From Linum tenue (lineage: Eukaryota > Streptophyta > Magnoliopsida > Malpighiales > Linaceae), in the NCBI GenBank assembly GCA_946122785.1, contig CAMGYJ010000011.1:35366513-35430512 (forward strand): 64,000 nt of DNA, written 5' to 3'. The position numbers and the translations under genes were made by a program. The first letter of the stretch is position 1, and each line of letters begins with the position of its first letter. Below the pieces are notes generated by a model, which made no database searches, was not told the DNA's origin, and was given only the letters and a program-made list of their open reading frames with translations. This document shows, in pieces, positions 21,039-32,248 of the stretch.

Positions 21039-21056
21039 TGGCGCCGTTGCCGGGGA
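21039..21056 (+). other. Athila primer-binding site
   Basis: TGGCGCCGTTGCCGGGGA lies six bases after the LTR. This is the usual Athila primer-binding sequence, commonly assigned to an aspartate tRNA. The same 18 bases occur at 36633-36650 in the pol-less element. Confidence 0.9.
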
Positions 21057-21181
21057 CGGCTAGGTTGTTGAAGAAAAGTGATTTCTGTTACTTTAGCATT
21101 TTCATTTATTGCATTGAGTTTTTGTTTTTCCCACTTGTGCCTTCACGGGGTTTGCATTGCCTGATTGTGTGCAGATAGTGC

Positions 21182-23090
21182 ATGACCCGTAGCCAGTCGG
21201 GAGGTTTACTGCCGTTGAATCCCGAGATTGAGCGCACTTGCAAACAGCTTCGGAGACAACAGCAAGCTAGACTGGCTACGGTGGAGCGCCGAGACGGCCA
21301 ATTGACCAGCGACTCCGAGGGCGAGCACGAGATGGAAGGCAATCAGAACCCACCTCCTCAGAACCAGATCCTGGGGAACGATCAAAACCCCCCGGGAGCT
21401 GGGCACCATCATCATCCACCACCACCGGGTCACACCTTGGAGTACTTCTATACTCCGCGGATTGCTGACATCCGCCCGGTCATCCTCTACCCGCCTATCC
21501 CAGCAAACAACTTCGAGATCAAGCCATGCTGGATTCAGCTCATTACATCTTCTATCCAGTTCCATGGCTTGAAGGATGAGGAGGCCAGGGTACATCTGTC
21601 CCGTTTTCTGCAGCTGACGAACGGGTTCAAGCTGAATGGTGTCCCGGATGATGCGATCCGCCTTCATCTCTTCCCCCATTCTCTGGCGGGGAATGCTAAG
21701 AGGTGGTTGGAGACCCAGCCCCCATTGTCCATCACCTCTTGGGACGATCTGGCTGACAAATTCGTGCACAGGTACTATCCGGCATCGAAGACTACAGAGA
21801 TACAACGGGAGATCACTCACTTCCGCCAAGAGCCAGATGAGTCACTTCGAGATGCTTGGGAGCGGTACATGGGATATTTCTGGCAGTGTCCCCATCATGG
21901 CTTTAGTGATGCATTCACAGTGGGGAACTTCTACAGCGCTCTCTCCCCAGATAGCCAGAGGGTGATTGAGTCTTTATGCCCAGGAGGGGATGTTCTCACT
22001 AAGACTCCACCCGAGCTGAACCAGATGATTAACACCTTGGCTGCCAGAGATCATTCCTGGGGGCAGAGCAGCAGAGGCAGACATTCCAGGGACCGTGGTG
22101 TGCACGCCATGGAGACCAGATCCGGGCTCGAGCAGCAGGTAGCTGAGCTAGTGCAGACATTGAAGCAGCCCAACAGTCTTATTCCGGGCAGAAGTTTGGC
22201 TACACCTCCAGTTGCCCAATGTCAGTGGTGTGAGAGCTCGAATCACTTAGTGGAAGACTGCCAGGCTATGAGGGAGTCTACTACTCTCCAAGAGCAGTTG
22301 GACTTCATCGCCAATGCTCGGCGCCTCGACCCGTACAGCAACACATATAATGAGGGGTGGCGCCAGCATCCCAACTTCTCTTGGGGCGGCAACTCCGCTA
22401 AGCCACCTGGTTTCCCAGCACCAGCTGGTGGCTTTCAGCAGAGGCAGCCCTACCAGCCTCGACAGGGGCCAGCTCCACAGCAGCAGCCCTACCAGCCTCG
22501 ACAAGGGCAACCCTTCCAACAGCCCCAGCGCCAGTTTGCCGAGCCAACAGCAGCTCCAGCTCCAGATACTCAGATGACGAAGCTGGAAAATATTCTAGCT
22601 TCATTCATGACGAGCACTCAGGCGACTATCACGAGGTTGGACCAGAGTGTAGCCTCACTGGAGGCAGGACAGAGGAATCAGGGTGCCATTCTGCAGGATC
22701 TCCAGCACCAGATAGGGAGCTTAGCTCGCCAGAACACTACCAGGGAACCGGGGACTCTGCCTGCCACCACTGTCCCCAATCCTCGCGACCCTCACGAGAC
22801 TGCCCATGCCATCACCACCAGGAGTGGTAAGACCATATCTGCTGCTCCTGCCCAGCCCAGGCAAGACGAACCACTACCTGCTTCAACACCTCCAGCTGAT
22901 ACTGCAGAAGGGGAGGAAGGCAGCGCACCACCTGCTCCCAAGCCACAACCTGTGGTTAAGGAGCATACACCCCAGCTGCCCTTCCCCACTAGACTTCATA
23001 AAGACAGGCTGGAGACAGAGTTTGCCAAGTTCATGGCAATGTTGAAGCAGGTAAACATCAGCATGCCGTTCGTGGAGGCACTGTCGAAGA
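21182..23090 (+). CDS. Athila gag and start of gag-pol, interrupted by a hAT element
   Basis: Starts at ATG 21182 (MTRSQSGGLLPLNPE). The Gag core runs about residues 110-260 (IQFHGLKDEEARVHLSRFLQL, LFPHSLAGNAKRWLETQPP, YYPASKTTEIQREITHFRQ). A CCHC-like knuckle CQWCESSNHLVEDC follows at about residue 345, then a Gln/Pro-rich stretch with three near-repeats of QPYQPRQG (residues 420-450) and a coiled segment. The frame runs into the hAT element and stops at 23266. Removing 23091-24238 (element plus one TSD copy) restores LSKMPK across the joint, and the whole gag-pol would be 1861 codons including stop. The insertion therefore broke an otherwise open frame. Confidence 0.92.
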
Positions 23091-24230
23091 TAGGGATGGC
23101 AATGGGTAGGGTCGGGTGCGGGTTTACCCTATACCAACTCCTAACCCGCCGGGTAGAGCCTCCTAAAATACCCGACCAAATACCCACCGGGTATGAAAAT
23201 GATATAACCATACCCTACCCACCGGGTAACCATGGGTATTCGGGTAACCATGGGTACGAATCCTAAAATACGAACTTATACACATATATGCACATACATA
23301 CTATTGTTCGTTAAAAATTCTCAATCAATACTTATAAGTTATAACTGTCTAGCTTCAACAATCCACACAAATAATCATCTCCCCATAAGGCACTTCTCGT
23401 TAATTAACAAAGGGAATCAAGCAAACACATGACCAGCGAGATTAATTAACAAAGGGAATCAAGCCAAAAATACCCTACTGTTCGATGCTTGTCGTCGTGG
23501 GATGCTTGCGGAACAGGGGAGATCTGGCGAGCCGCGTTGGAACAGGGGAGAGCAGGCGCTGGAACGGGGGAGATTTGGCGAGAGGAACGGCGCGCGACGG
23601 AGATGGTGGCAGGGAAACGAGAGGAGACGCGTCGACGCCGTTCGGATTCGTGCGGCCGGTGAGGTTCCTTTCAAACGGCGCGCGAACGGAGAGGGTAGCT
23701 GGGAACGACGCGCGACGGAGAGGTAGCAGGGAAATGGCGCACGAACCGGGAAGGAAGCAGGGGAGAGGACGAGGGCGGACGTCGACGTCGACGCCGTTGG
23801 GACTGGCGGCCGGCGAAGTTCCTTGTGAAATGTGCGTTGCCGCGTGGACTGTAGGCTGGCTGGAGGGCGGCGGGGAGAGCTTACAATTTAGGAATAGGGT
23901 TTTGATTTTAGGTTAGATACAAAGTTGGGACTTGGGACTTGGGGTCTTCTTGGGGAGAAGTGGCCACTGGCCAGATTGTCTTCTCACTTCTGGTTAGGTA
24001 GTGTCGGGCAGTGGGTGCTGGGTTAGGGTCTAGGAAAATCAATTTTTAGTTAGCGGGGCGGGTATAACGGGGCGGGTATTGTCGATTACCATACCCGTAC
24101 CCTACCCTTTATTTTGAAACCGGGTATTACCCGTACCCGCCCCTTAACCCGTCAAAGCGGGTAATTACCCTCGTTGACCGGTTACGGTCGGGTAGGGTAC
24201 CCATGGTTACGGGTTGGATTGACATCCCTA
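23091..24230. mobile_element. Non-autonomous hAT element, 1140 bp, inside Athila gag-pol
   Basis: Bounded by short imperfect inverted ends TAGGGATGGCAA and TTGACATCCCTA, with an exact 8-bp target duplication GTCGAAGA (23083-23090 and 24231-24238), both diagnostic of hAT elements. Subterminal regions are full of GGGTA / TACCC repeats in both orientations, the usual hAT transposase-binding style. The interior 23470-23920 is GC-rich with short open frames and no transposase; it could be an acquired host fragment, but I recognise nothing in it. Confidence 0.92.
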
Positions 24231-24237
24231 GTCGAAG

Positions 24238-27200
24238 ATGCCCAAGTATGCCAAGTTTATGAAGGACCTCCTCACCAACAAGAAGAAACTTGGGGATCTC
24301 TCGACAGTGATGCTCAGCGAGGAGTGTTCTGCCATCCTGCAGAACAAGCTGCCCGAGAAGCGCAAAGACCCAGGGAGTTTCACTATCCCTCTTGTTATTG
24401 GCAGCATGCATGTAGGAAAGTCCTTGGCGGACCTAGGCGCTAGTATAAATGTCATGCCCTATAAACTGTTTAAGAAGCTAGACCTAGGTGAACCTAGAGC
24501 TACTAGGATGAGCATTCAGTTAGCTGATCGTTCTATCGTGCATCCTAGGGGTATCATTGAGGACTTGCTTGTTAATGTTGGCGCATTCACATATCCTGTT
24601 GATTTTGTTATTTTGGATATAAATGAGGATGTGGATGTGCCTTTGATTTTGGGTAGACCATTTCTCGCCACCGCCAAGGCGCTTATTGATGTGCATAGTG
24701 GTAAATTGATTCTGCGTGCTGGTGATGAACAGGCTACTTTTTCTGTGTCTGACAATGGGAAACATTCTCATTTGCATGATGACATAGACTACTGTGATGT
24801 GCTTGCCGATTTTGAGACCGCACTCGCCATCACGAGTGCGGGTACTGACGATGCTCTTGAGCGTTGTATTTTGCTAGGTGAGCAGGCATTGCAGGAGCCG
24901 CAGCTGGCGGAGCAGTTGGCCGCATTGGAGAGTGGCCCCTTCTTGGAGGGCGACAGGCTGTTTAAACCGATCTCATCCTCCACCCGCATCACCACTTCTC
25001 TGGAGGAACCACCAGAGCTGGAGCTTAAGCCCCTCCCTCCTCATTTGGAGTATGCATTTCTCCGGGAGGGGAATAAGCTGCCCGTTATCATCAGCTCGAC
25101 CCTCACACCCGAGCAGAAGACCAGACTGGTGGCCTTGCTGAAGCAGTACGAGCGAGCTTTGGCATGGAAGATCACAGATATCCGGGGGATCAGCCCCTCT
25201 TTTTGCTCACACCGGATACTGCTGGAGGATGAGATACGGCCAGTGAGGCAGCCGCAGAGGAGATTGACGCCGAACCTGGAGGCTGTGGTTCGGGCAGAGA
25301 TCGTGAAGTTGATGGACGCCGGGATCATTTTCGCCATTTCTGACAGCGAATGGGTCAGTCCCACCCAGGTGGTGCCCAAAAAGGGTGGGATGACCGTGGT
25401 GCCTAACGAGAAGAACGAGCTCATTCTGATGCGCACGGTGACTGGGTACCGTGTTTGCATCGACTATCGGCGTCTCAACGACGCTACTCGGAAGGACCAT
25501 TTCCCGCTGCCGTTCATTGATCAGATGCTGGAGAGATTGGCGGGGCATGAGTTCTACTGTTTCCTGGATGGGATGTCCGGGTACTTTCAGATCCCTATAG
25601 CACCGGAGGACCAGGCGAAGACCACTTTCACCTGCCCCTTCGGCACATTTGCTTACCGGAGGATTCCATTCGGGCTATGCAACGCCCCAGCCACTTTTCA
25701 GCGATGCATGCTCGCCATCTTTGACCGTCTGGTCGGCGAGATCATGGAGGTGTTTATGGACGACTTCTCGGTTTATGGAGACTCCTTCTCTCACTGTCTC
25801 CATAACCTGGAATTGGTCCTTAAACGGTGTGAAGAAACGAACCTGGCACTGAGTTGGGAGAAGTGTCACTTCATGGTTCGAGAAGGCATAGTTCTTGGGC
25901 ACAAGATCTCCAAGATGGGGATCGAGGTAGACAGAGCAAAGATCGAGACTATCAGCAAGCTACCTCCTCCTACATCTGTAAAGGGGATCCGGAGTTTTCT
26001 TGGCCATGCAGGTTTCTATAGGCGGTTCATCAAGGACTTCTCGAAGATCGCCCTGCCCCTAACTAAGCTTCTGGAGAAGGATGCCCCCTTCCAGTTCACT
26101 GATGCTTGCACAGCGGCGTTCACCACCTTGAAGGAGAAGCTCACCCAGGCTCCTATCATGGTTGTTCCAGACTGGTCCTTACCATTTGAGCTGATGTGCG
26201 ACGCCAGTGATTTTGCTGTTGGAGCTGTTCTGGGGCAGAGGCGAGATCAACACTTCCGACCTATCTACTACGCCTCGAAGACTCTGAATGATGCCCAGGA
26301 GAACTACACCACCACAGAGAAGGAGCTGCTTGCGGTGGTGTTTGCCTTTGATAAGTTTCGCCCCTATCTGGTCTTGTCTCGTGTGACCGTGTACACAGAT
26401 CACTCCGCGATTAGGTACCTGATGAGCAAGGCCGATGCCAAGCCTCGGCTCATACGATGGATCTTACTGCTGCAGGAGTTCGATATTGAGATCCGGGACA
26501 AGAAGGGAGCAGAAAATGTTGCAGCTGATCACCTCTCTCGGTTGGACGCACCCCCTGCGGACAACCTCGTGGAGGAGATTGATGACTCTTTCCCAGACGA
26601 GAGGTTGATGATGTTGTGCTTGGTGGAGAGTGTCACCCCCTGGTACTCCGATTTTGCAAACTATTTGGTGGGCCAGCAGCTGCCAAAGGGGATGGCGACT
26701 CACGCCAAGAGGAAGTTTTTCTCCGATCTGAAGTACTACTTCTGGGATGACCCGCATCTTTTTCGGATCGGAGCCGACGGGATCATCCGTCGTTGTGTCA
26801 TGGAGAGTGAGATGGAGGGCATTCTATCTCACTGTCATGAGGGGCCTACTGGCGGTCATCACGGAGGAAACCGCACGGCGAGGAAGGTACTCCAGTCGGG
26901 CTTCTACTGGCCCACGCTCTTCAAGGATGCAGACGCCTTCGCACGCGACCGATGCCAGAGGTCAGGTAACATCTCTGCCCGTGATGAGATGCCCCAGAAT
27001 GTGTTTATAACTTGTGAGATTTTTGATGTCTGGGGTATCGACTTCATGGGCCCCTTCCCTCCATCTTTTGGTAACACCTATATTCTGGTTGCTGTTGACT
27101 ACGTCTCTAGGTGGGCTGAGGCGCAGGCTTTGCCCACCAATGATGCTAGACGTGTTTGTGGTTTTTTGAAGCAGCTCTTCTCCCGGTTCGGGACACCTAG

Positions 27201-27912
27201 AGCCATCATAAGCGATAGAGGCACCCATTTCCAGGGCCAATTTGATAAACTATTGTCTCGCTATGGTGTGACTCACAAGGTGTCCGTGGCCTATCATCCC
27301 CAGACCAGTGGCCAGGCCGAGCTGACGAACCGGGAGCTCAAGCGGATCCTGGAGAAGACGGTGGATCAGTCCCGCAAAGATTGGTCCACCAAGCTCGATG
27401 ATGCTCTATGGGCGTATCGCACTGCCTACAAGACGCCCATTGGTACTTCACCGTACCGGCTTGTCTATGGAAAGGCTTGCCATTTGCCCGTGGAGCTCGA
27501 GCACAAGGCCTTCTGGGCCCTTAAGCTGCTCAACTTGGATGTTCGTGTTGCAGGTACTGAGCGTAAAATGCAGATGTTGGAGCTGGAAGAGTGGCGTTAC
27601 CACGCCTACGAGAACACCAAGCTGTACAAGGAGCGCACTAAGCGCCTCCACGATGCACGGTTGCGGGGTCCGAAAGAGTTCCAGGTTGGTGATCGAGTTC
27701 TCCTTTATAACTCTCGCCTGAAGCTCTTTCCCGGAAAACTCCGCTCCCGGTGGTCTGGACCGTTCACGGTCACACAGGTGTTCCCGTATGGCACAATCGA
27801 GATAGCCAACCCGCAAACTGAGCCGTTTAAAGTGAATGGCCATCGTCTCAAGCTCTACCTAGGAGACGAGGTCGAACGTGCGGAGTTGGCAGTGGAACTC
27901 GCGGACCCTTAG
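24238..27912 (+). CDS. Athila pol: protease, reverse transcriptase, RNase H, integrase
   Basis: Continuous 1224-codon frame. Domains in order: an aspartic protease with [12 protein letters not shown] (about residues 65-76) and [15 protein letters not shown]; a reverse transcriptase (about 390-580) with [16 protein letters not shown] and the active site [10 protein letters not shown]; RNase H (about 655-780) with [24 protein letters not shown] and [10 protein letters not shown]; and integrase (about 860-1130) with an HHCC-like segment, [20 protein letters not shown] and [16 protein letters not shown], plus a C-terminal [20 protein letters not shown] region. No stops. The Met at 24238 is only the first in-frame Met after the hAT element; in the undisturbed element this is the middle of gag-pol. 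Confidence 0.95.
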   Translation: MPKYAKFMKDLLTNKKKLGDLSTVMLSEECSAILQNKLPEKRKDPGSFTIPLVIGSMHVGKSLADLGASINVMPYKLFKKLDLGEPRATRMSIQLADRSIVHPRGIIEDLLVNVGAFTYPVDFVILDINEDVDVPLILGRPFLATAKALIDVHSGKLILRAGDEQATFSVSDNGKHSHLHDDIDYCDVLADFETALAITSAGTDDALERCILLGEQALQEPQLAEQLAALESGPFLEGDRLFKPISSSTRITTSLEEPPELELKPLPPHLEYAFLREGNKLPVIISSTLTPEQKTRLVALLKQYERALAWKITDIRGISPSFCSHRILLEDEIRPVRQPQRRLTPNLEAVVRAEIVKLMDAGIIFAISDSEWVSPTQVVPKKGGMTVVPNEKNELILMRTVTGYRVCIDYRRLNDATRKDHFPLPFIDQMLERLAGHEFYCFLDGMSGYFQIPIAPEDQAKTTFTCPFGTFAYRRIPFGLCNAPATFQRCMLAIFDRLVGEIMEVFMDDFSVYGDSFSHCLHNLELVLKRCEETNLALSWEKCHFMVREGIVLGHKISKMGIEVDRAKIETISKLPPPTSVKGIRSFLGHAGFYRRFIKDFSKIALPLTKLLEKDAPFQFTDACTAAFTTLKEKLTQAPIMVVPDWSLPFELMCDASDFAVGAVLGQRRDQHFRPIYYASKTLNDAQENYTTTEKELLAVVFAFDKFRPYLVLSRVTVYTDHSAIRYLMSKADAKPRLIRWILLLQEFDIEIRDKKGAENVAADHLSRLDAPPADNLVEEIDDSFPDERLMMLCLVESVTPWYSDFANYLVGQQLPKGMATHAKRKFFSDLKYYFWDDPHLFRIGADGIIRRCVMESEMEGILSHCHEGPTGGHHGGNRTARKVLQSGFYWPTLFKDADAFARDRCQRSGNISARDEMPQNVFITCEIFDVWGIDFMGPFPPSFGNTYILVAVDYVSRWAEAQALPTNDARRVCGFLKQLFSRFGTPRAIISDRGTHFQGQFDKLLSRYGVTHKVSVAYHPQTSGQAELTNRELKRILEKTVDQSRKDWSTKLDDALWAYRTAYKTPIGTSPYRLVYGKACHLPVELEHKAFWALKLLNLDVRVAGTERKMQMLELEEWRYHAYENTKLYKERTKRLHDARLRGPKEFQVGDRVLLYNSRLKLFPGKLRSRWSGPFTVTQVFPYGTIEIANPQTEPFKVNGHRLKLYLGDEVERAELAVELADP

Positions 27913-27942
27913 TTCCGCCATGGGCGTCCAGCTAAAAGACGG

Positions 27943-27990
27943 TAAAGAAGCGCTTGTGGGGAGGCAACCCCACCACGGTTTGCATTTCTA
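27943..27990 (+). other. Conserved stem-loop just after the pol stop
   Basis: AAGAAGCGCTTGTGGGGAGG continues into CAACCCCACC and a GGTTTGCATTTC tail. GTGGGG (27956-27961) pairs with CCCCAC (27968-27973) around an AGGCAA loop. The pol-less element has the same block after its own ORF with GTTGGG/CCCAAC, so one base pair has changed on both sides. Confidence 0.75.
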
Positions 27991-29231
27991 CCCTTTGTTT
28001 TATTTTCTTTTCTTTTTGTCGGTTTTTGCGTCATAGAGTCTGTCTGGAGTCTGTCTGGAATGTATTTCGTGCCTTTGGCGGTGCCTTTTAATGTGCCATT
28101 GGGTAAATTTTCGAGCCAGGGCACGAATGAGTTTGGGTGGTTTGAAATCGGAAGTTGGAAATTCGCCATTCTGGGCTCGGCATAAAAAACACGGGCAGCA
28201 GGGGGTCAAAACACGGCCGTGTTTTGCCCCTGCCCGCCCGTGTTTTATTCGTTCGCATGTGGTGCTCGCGGCCATAAAAACACGGGCGCTGGGGGTTCAG
28301 AACACGGCCGTGTTCTGCCCCAAGCCCGCCCGTGTTTTTAAGGAGGGGGAGCACGGCCTCGGCCATAAAAACACGGGCGGGCCAAGGCCAAAACACGACC
28401 GTGTTTTGGCCGCCCGTGTTTTGACTCCCCCCCTATAAAAGCGAATTTTTCCCCTTCCCCCTCATTTCCCCCCCCATTTTCAGAAACCCTAGCCGCCCCC
28501 CCCCCCTTCTCCCCTCGCCGGAAATCGCCTCTCCCCTCCTCCTCTTTGGTTTTTCGGCCATTTCTTGCTCCCCCGACCTCCAAATCAAAAACCGCGACCT
28601 CCCCCACGCTCCTGGCGTCAAGGAGCACATTCCCCAGAGGTTTGGGTGAGTTTGGCCGAGGTTGGGTCGCCGGCGGTGAGTTCTCCGGCGAGCCTCCGGT
28701 GAGTTTTCCGGCGACTTAGGGGGATTTTTGCTCTTTTCTTCACCTTTCTCCGGGTAACTTCTGGCGTCTCCAGGTGTGTTCATCCTCCCTTTTCTCGTAT
28801 TTTTGGAGAATCGTTACCTAGAGTTAGGTGAAGAACTTGGATTGTGCTTGAATGTGCGATTGCTTGGGTAGGCCGATGGTTTTCTTTGCATGTTCTGTTC
28901 TATCTTGAGATTTCAGCCCCTCGGCCTACCATTTGCATGTGCGATTATTTCCGAGTTTGGGGTATTTTGGTTGTGGTTGGTTGCTTAATGCTTATTTGGA
29001 TTGGGCTTGTTGTTGTTTCCCGGGGGCCTAGTCCGCTGTCCCAATCGATTGATTTGAGGGCCCCCGGTGCATTGGGCTGTGTGCATTTTTGTGATGGGGA
29101 TGTTTGGTTTTCTCCGGGAGTCTAGTCCACTGTCCATATCTTCCGATATGAGGACTCCCGGTGTGATCTTCACTAACATTGACCCCGTTTGTTCGTGTTT
29201 CCTTTTGTCCGTTCTTGTGCTATGCAGGATC
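27991..29231 (+). other. Athila spacer between pol and the 3' ORF
   Basis: Non-coding spacer of about 1.2 kb. 28185-28425 is an array of AAACACGG / CCGTGTTT motifs like that in the LTR. 28440-28560 is C-rich leader-like sequence. Two copies of the CTAGTCC-R-CTGTCC stem motif lie at 29020-29067 and 29114-29161. The spacer ends with TGTGCTATGCAG just before GATCATGG, a good splice acceptor, so the downstream ORF is probably expressed from a spliced RNA that skips gag-pol. Confidence 0.7.
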
Positions 29232-30446
29232 ATGGAAGACTACCTAGACCAGTTGAGCATCACCCAGCGCCATGCACTGCGGACTATCCGCACCCGCACC
29301 ATCCCCGAGCACCTGCACCTTGATTTTGCGGTGTTCGATGGCCTTCACGCCCGGCCGCAGATGGAGGCCGCTGTGCGGGCGTATGGTTGGCGGCGCCTGC
29401 TCTGCCTTGCTGAGCCCACTTATCAAGAGCTCGTCTGGGAGTTCTATGCCTCCTTCCGCCACAACCAGCGGGGGAATGCCGACCACAGTAACGCCGTTCA
29501 ATTCACACTTGGCGGGGTCGAGCACTCCATCAGCTACTGGGAATTCGCCAATGCACTTCGGGTGAATCCCCCCCACGCCAGCGATGGGGTCCTGCGCTTA
29601 GACATCACCGATCCCACCGATTTTCCCTGCCAGGCGTACTTCCGGCGGATATGTCATCCTGACTATGTGGATGTGGAGTACGTCGCCAGCCAGACGCGCG
29701 GCTCTCGCCTCCGACCTGAGTGGCGCATCCTTAACCACTTGTTGTGCGCCTCCTACACCCCCAGCAAGGGCTCGGCCAACCGGGTCACCCTCCGGACCCT
29801 GTGGTTCATGGAGGCGATGGGTCGCTCTGAGGACACCATCCAGCTGGGCTCGGTGGTCGCCCGGACGTTCGCGAAAGCTGCTGCCAGCCAGAGTCGCGCC
29901 CTTGTCTGTGGCTCGGTCATCACGGCCCTCGCTCGCTACTACGGGGTCGACATCACCGGGATGACTCTGGTCCACGACCCCACTCCACTCAGTGAGGCCA
30001 CCCTCCGTCATCAGCACCTGGTGGCCCGCCAGGGGCGTGTTCACTGGATTGCGGGGTTTCCCCAGCCACCTGCGCCCGCCGAGGGCGACCAGCCAGAGTC
30101 CAGCGCTGCTGGATCTCGCCGGGTTCCTCGCCGCGCCACTCCTCATGCTCAGGCTCCCGCGAGCCCCGCTGCTGCCCCCCGGTCTCCTCCACCAGTGGTG
30201 GTGCCCATCTCCGATCAGTTAGCGGCTCTCGCTCAGCAGAACGAGCGCATCCTGGCCGGCCAGGAACTCATTCACACCCGCCTGGATCGCGAGCGGGACC
30301 GCGGCCGTCGTCTGATGTACGGCCAGCACTACATCATGTCCTACCTGGGCATGGACCCGAGCGCCGTTCATTATCCTTTCGTCCAGTCCCCGGGGTTTGA
30401 GGACCAGTACCCACCACCTTCCGGCGATGGTGGCGATGACTGCTAG
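29232..30446 (+). CDS. Athila 3' ORF (ATHILA ORF-1 / plant transposon protein type)
   Basis: A 404-residue ORF with start MEDYLDQLSITQRHALR chosen because it follows an acceptor-like TATGCAG. The frame is open upstream to 29067, but that part overlaps a structured leader motif. Residues 30-230 (FAVFDGLHARPQMEAAVRAYGW, ELVWEFYASF, LRPEWRILNHLLCASYTP, TLRTLWFMEAM) resemble the domain common to Athila 3' ORFs. A Pro/Ala-rich linker (280-325) and a short coiled segment (LAALAQQNERILAGQELIHT) follow. I see no signal peptide or membrane anchor in the chosen product, so I do not call it an envelope protein. Function unknown. Confidence 0.82.
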   Translation: MEDYLDQLSITQRHALRTIRTRTIPEHLHLDFAVFDGLHARPQMEAAVRAYGWRRLLCLAEPTYQELVWEFYASFRHNQRGNADHSNAVQFTLGGVEHSISYWEFANALRVNPPHASDGVLRLDITDPTDFPCQAYFRRICHPDYVDVEYVASQTRGSRLRPEWRILNHLLCASYTPSKGSANRVTLRTLWFMEAMGRSEDTIQLGSVVARTFAKAAASQSRALVCGSVITALARYYGVDITGMTLVHDPTPLSEATLRHQHLVARQGRVHWIAGFPQPPAPAEGDQPESSAAGSRRVPRRATPHAQAPASPAAAPRSPPPVVVPISDQLAALAQQNERILAGQELIHTRLDRERDRGRRLMYGQHYIMSYLGMDPSAVHYPFVQSPGFEDQYPPPSGDGGDDC

Positions 30447-32248
30447 TGGCGCGAGCACCTGGTTCTGATCGTGATTCCATTTCCAGACTGAGACTCCATG
30501 TTTTTGTTGTTTCTTTTGGATTTGTTTTCTTTTATTTTGGATTGTAGACTCGGAACTTCGGTTCTATCACCCCGTGTGTCTCTTGTGTGACTCTAGCTTT
30601 GTGCCTCGGACTGGGTCCACTTCCAGTCCTCTGCTATTGTCCGATCTACCTCTCGATCTCCGTTCCTGCTTTCACGGTAACATCGTTCCCCTTCCCTCTG
30701 CTCCATTGAGGACATTGTCGCATTTAAGTGTGGGGGGGTTCTTTGTATTATTTGGAACGGGTGTATGGGTGCTGGGAGCCTAGTCCACTGTCCAAATCTT
30801 GAGATTTGAGGGCTCCAAGCACGGCTGTTTGCTTGATATTTGATCGTATTGGCATTGTGGATGTGATTAGAGAATTATGGCTTTTGACTCGATGCATGAC
30901 AACTTGAGTGTGACTAAGATAGCCTATTACGATGACTGAGATGTGTAGTAGAGTTGTGTAGGGGTTCAGTTTTCGACTGTTTGCTTACCAACTGCGACTT
31001 GTATTTGATCACTTGCTTTTGACAGTCATTTATGCATCTAGTTCAGGGAATCAGAATGTGGGATAGAGCATATAGGTAGCCATGTGAGATTTGAGCCTGC
31101 TCGTTTCTTTCTTGTGCGATAGATCCCTCTTCCATGAAATGTAGGATTCACGTTGTCACTAGCTAAGATGATGGAGGCATAGGATTAGCCCACGACCAAA
31201 CTGACTGTCCTGATGCGTCATAACCCCTAGTCAGCCCCTTTGAGCCGTGTGTTATCCTTTCTTTCGGTCTGAAATGAAAAATCACCCTTTGCATCTTTTA
31301 GAAGGTTCCACAGAGTGGTTTTTGCATGCTGTCTGCTGTTCTGCTAAATATAATGTGAGGGTTGGAGGTAGTGCTTAAAAATTTGGGCGTGCGTTTGAAA
31401 ATGTGCAGAGGTGGTGGTTCTCTTAAGAAATGAACAAAGAAAAAGATTAAAGCAAAAGAGAGCCACCACCAAAAATCTGGAATAATGCCCATTAAGTAGT
31501 TTCCGAGTAGTCTGGCTTGGAAATGCTAGCATTTTTGTAACCTCCTTCGCTCTTGTGCCCTAAAGAATTTGATTAATGCAGAATAGCAGGACGAAAGTTA
31601 CTGGTTTGCTTGATTGTGGTTTTGTTGGGTTTGGAATTGTGGAACCTTGTGCTATAACTGCCACCACCTAAAAGGCCTTTTCCCCATGTCCAAGACCCTA
31701 GCCAGTCATTTGAACCTGTGTCTAAGACCTCCGGATTAGTTAGTGGTGACACCCCCTTATGTGAACTCTAGCATTTAGAGGCTGCATTCATGGCGAAGAG
31801 ACGTTAGGGATTGAGAGAAGAAGCATGCGCATTTTTCGCATCATATTGTCCTGACCCCACTGGTCGAGAGTGAGCGATTCATTTCTTCATTTTCTCTATA
31901 CTCTTTACCCCGGTGAGGACCTAGATTGCTCGGTCTTAATTCTGATGTCTTGAGCTTTGTGCATGATATGACTGTTTTGAACAAGTGAGTGAGTCAAGTC
32001 TATGTTGGTTGGTGAACATGAAAGAACTCTTCCTTTGCTCGACTCTATTGCATTCGAATGTCATCTGTGGTGGTTGTCTAGGTTGTCGTTCGAGTTGCCA
32101 TGTGTTGATGATCGAAAGCCAGTATGATCCACGTGTTTTATGCCGATACGATTTGCCCTTGAGCCTGCTTGATTGAAATGTCTCAAGCTTACCTGGTGTC
32201 TGACTTGGTTTGCTTAGGGACAAGCAAACGGTTAAGTGTGGGGGAGTT
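30447..32248 (+). other. Athila 3' untranslated region with internal purine tract
   Basis: No gene is seen in about 1.8 kb. GAGGACATTGTCGCATTTAA followed by GTGTGGGGGGG (about 30711-30738) resembles the true polypurine tract at 32231-32248 (GGTTAAGTGTGGGGGAGTT), so a second tract lies 1.5 kb inside the element. The third CTAGTCC-R-CTGTCC stem motif is at 30771-30820. A similar pair of tracts flanks the same region in the pol-less element. Confidence 0.7.

Noticed and set aside
23470..23920. GC-rich frames inside the hAT element as a transposase
   Set aside because: No hAT dimerisation or RNase H-like motif; composition is Gly/Arg-rich and repetitive.
29067..29231. Hydrophobic N-terminal extension of the Athila 3' ORF as a signal or membrane segment
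   Set aside because: It overlaps stem-motif copy 2 and ends at a splice-acceptor-like site, so it is better read as untranslated leader.
29232..30446. Athila 3' ORF as an envelope protein
   Set aside because: No signal peptide, transmembrane segment or fusion motif is visible in the chosen product.
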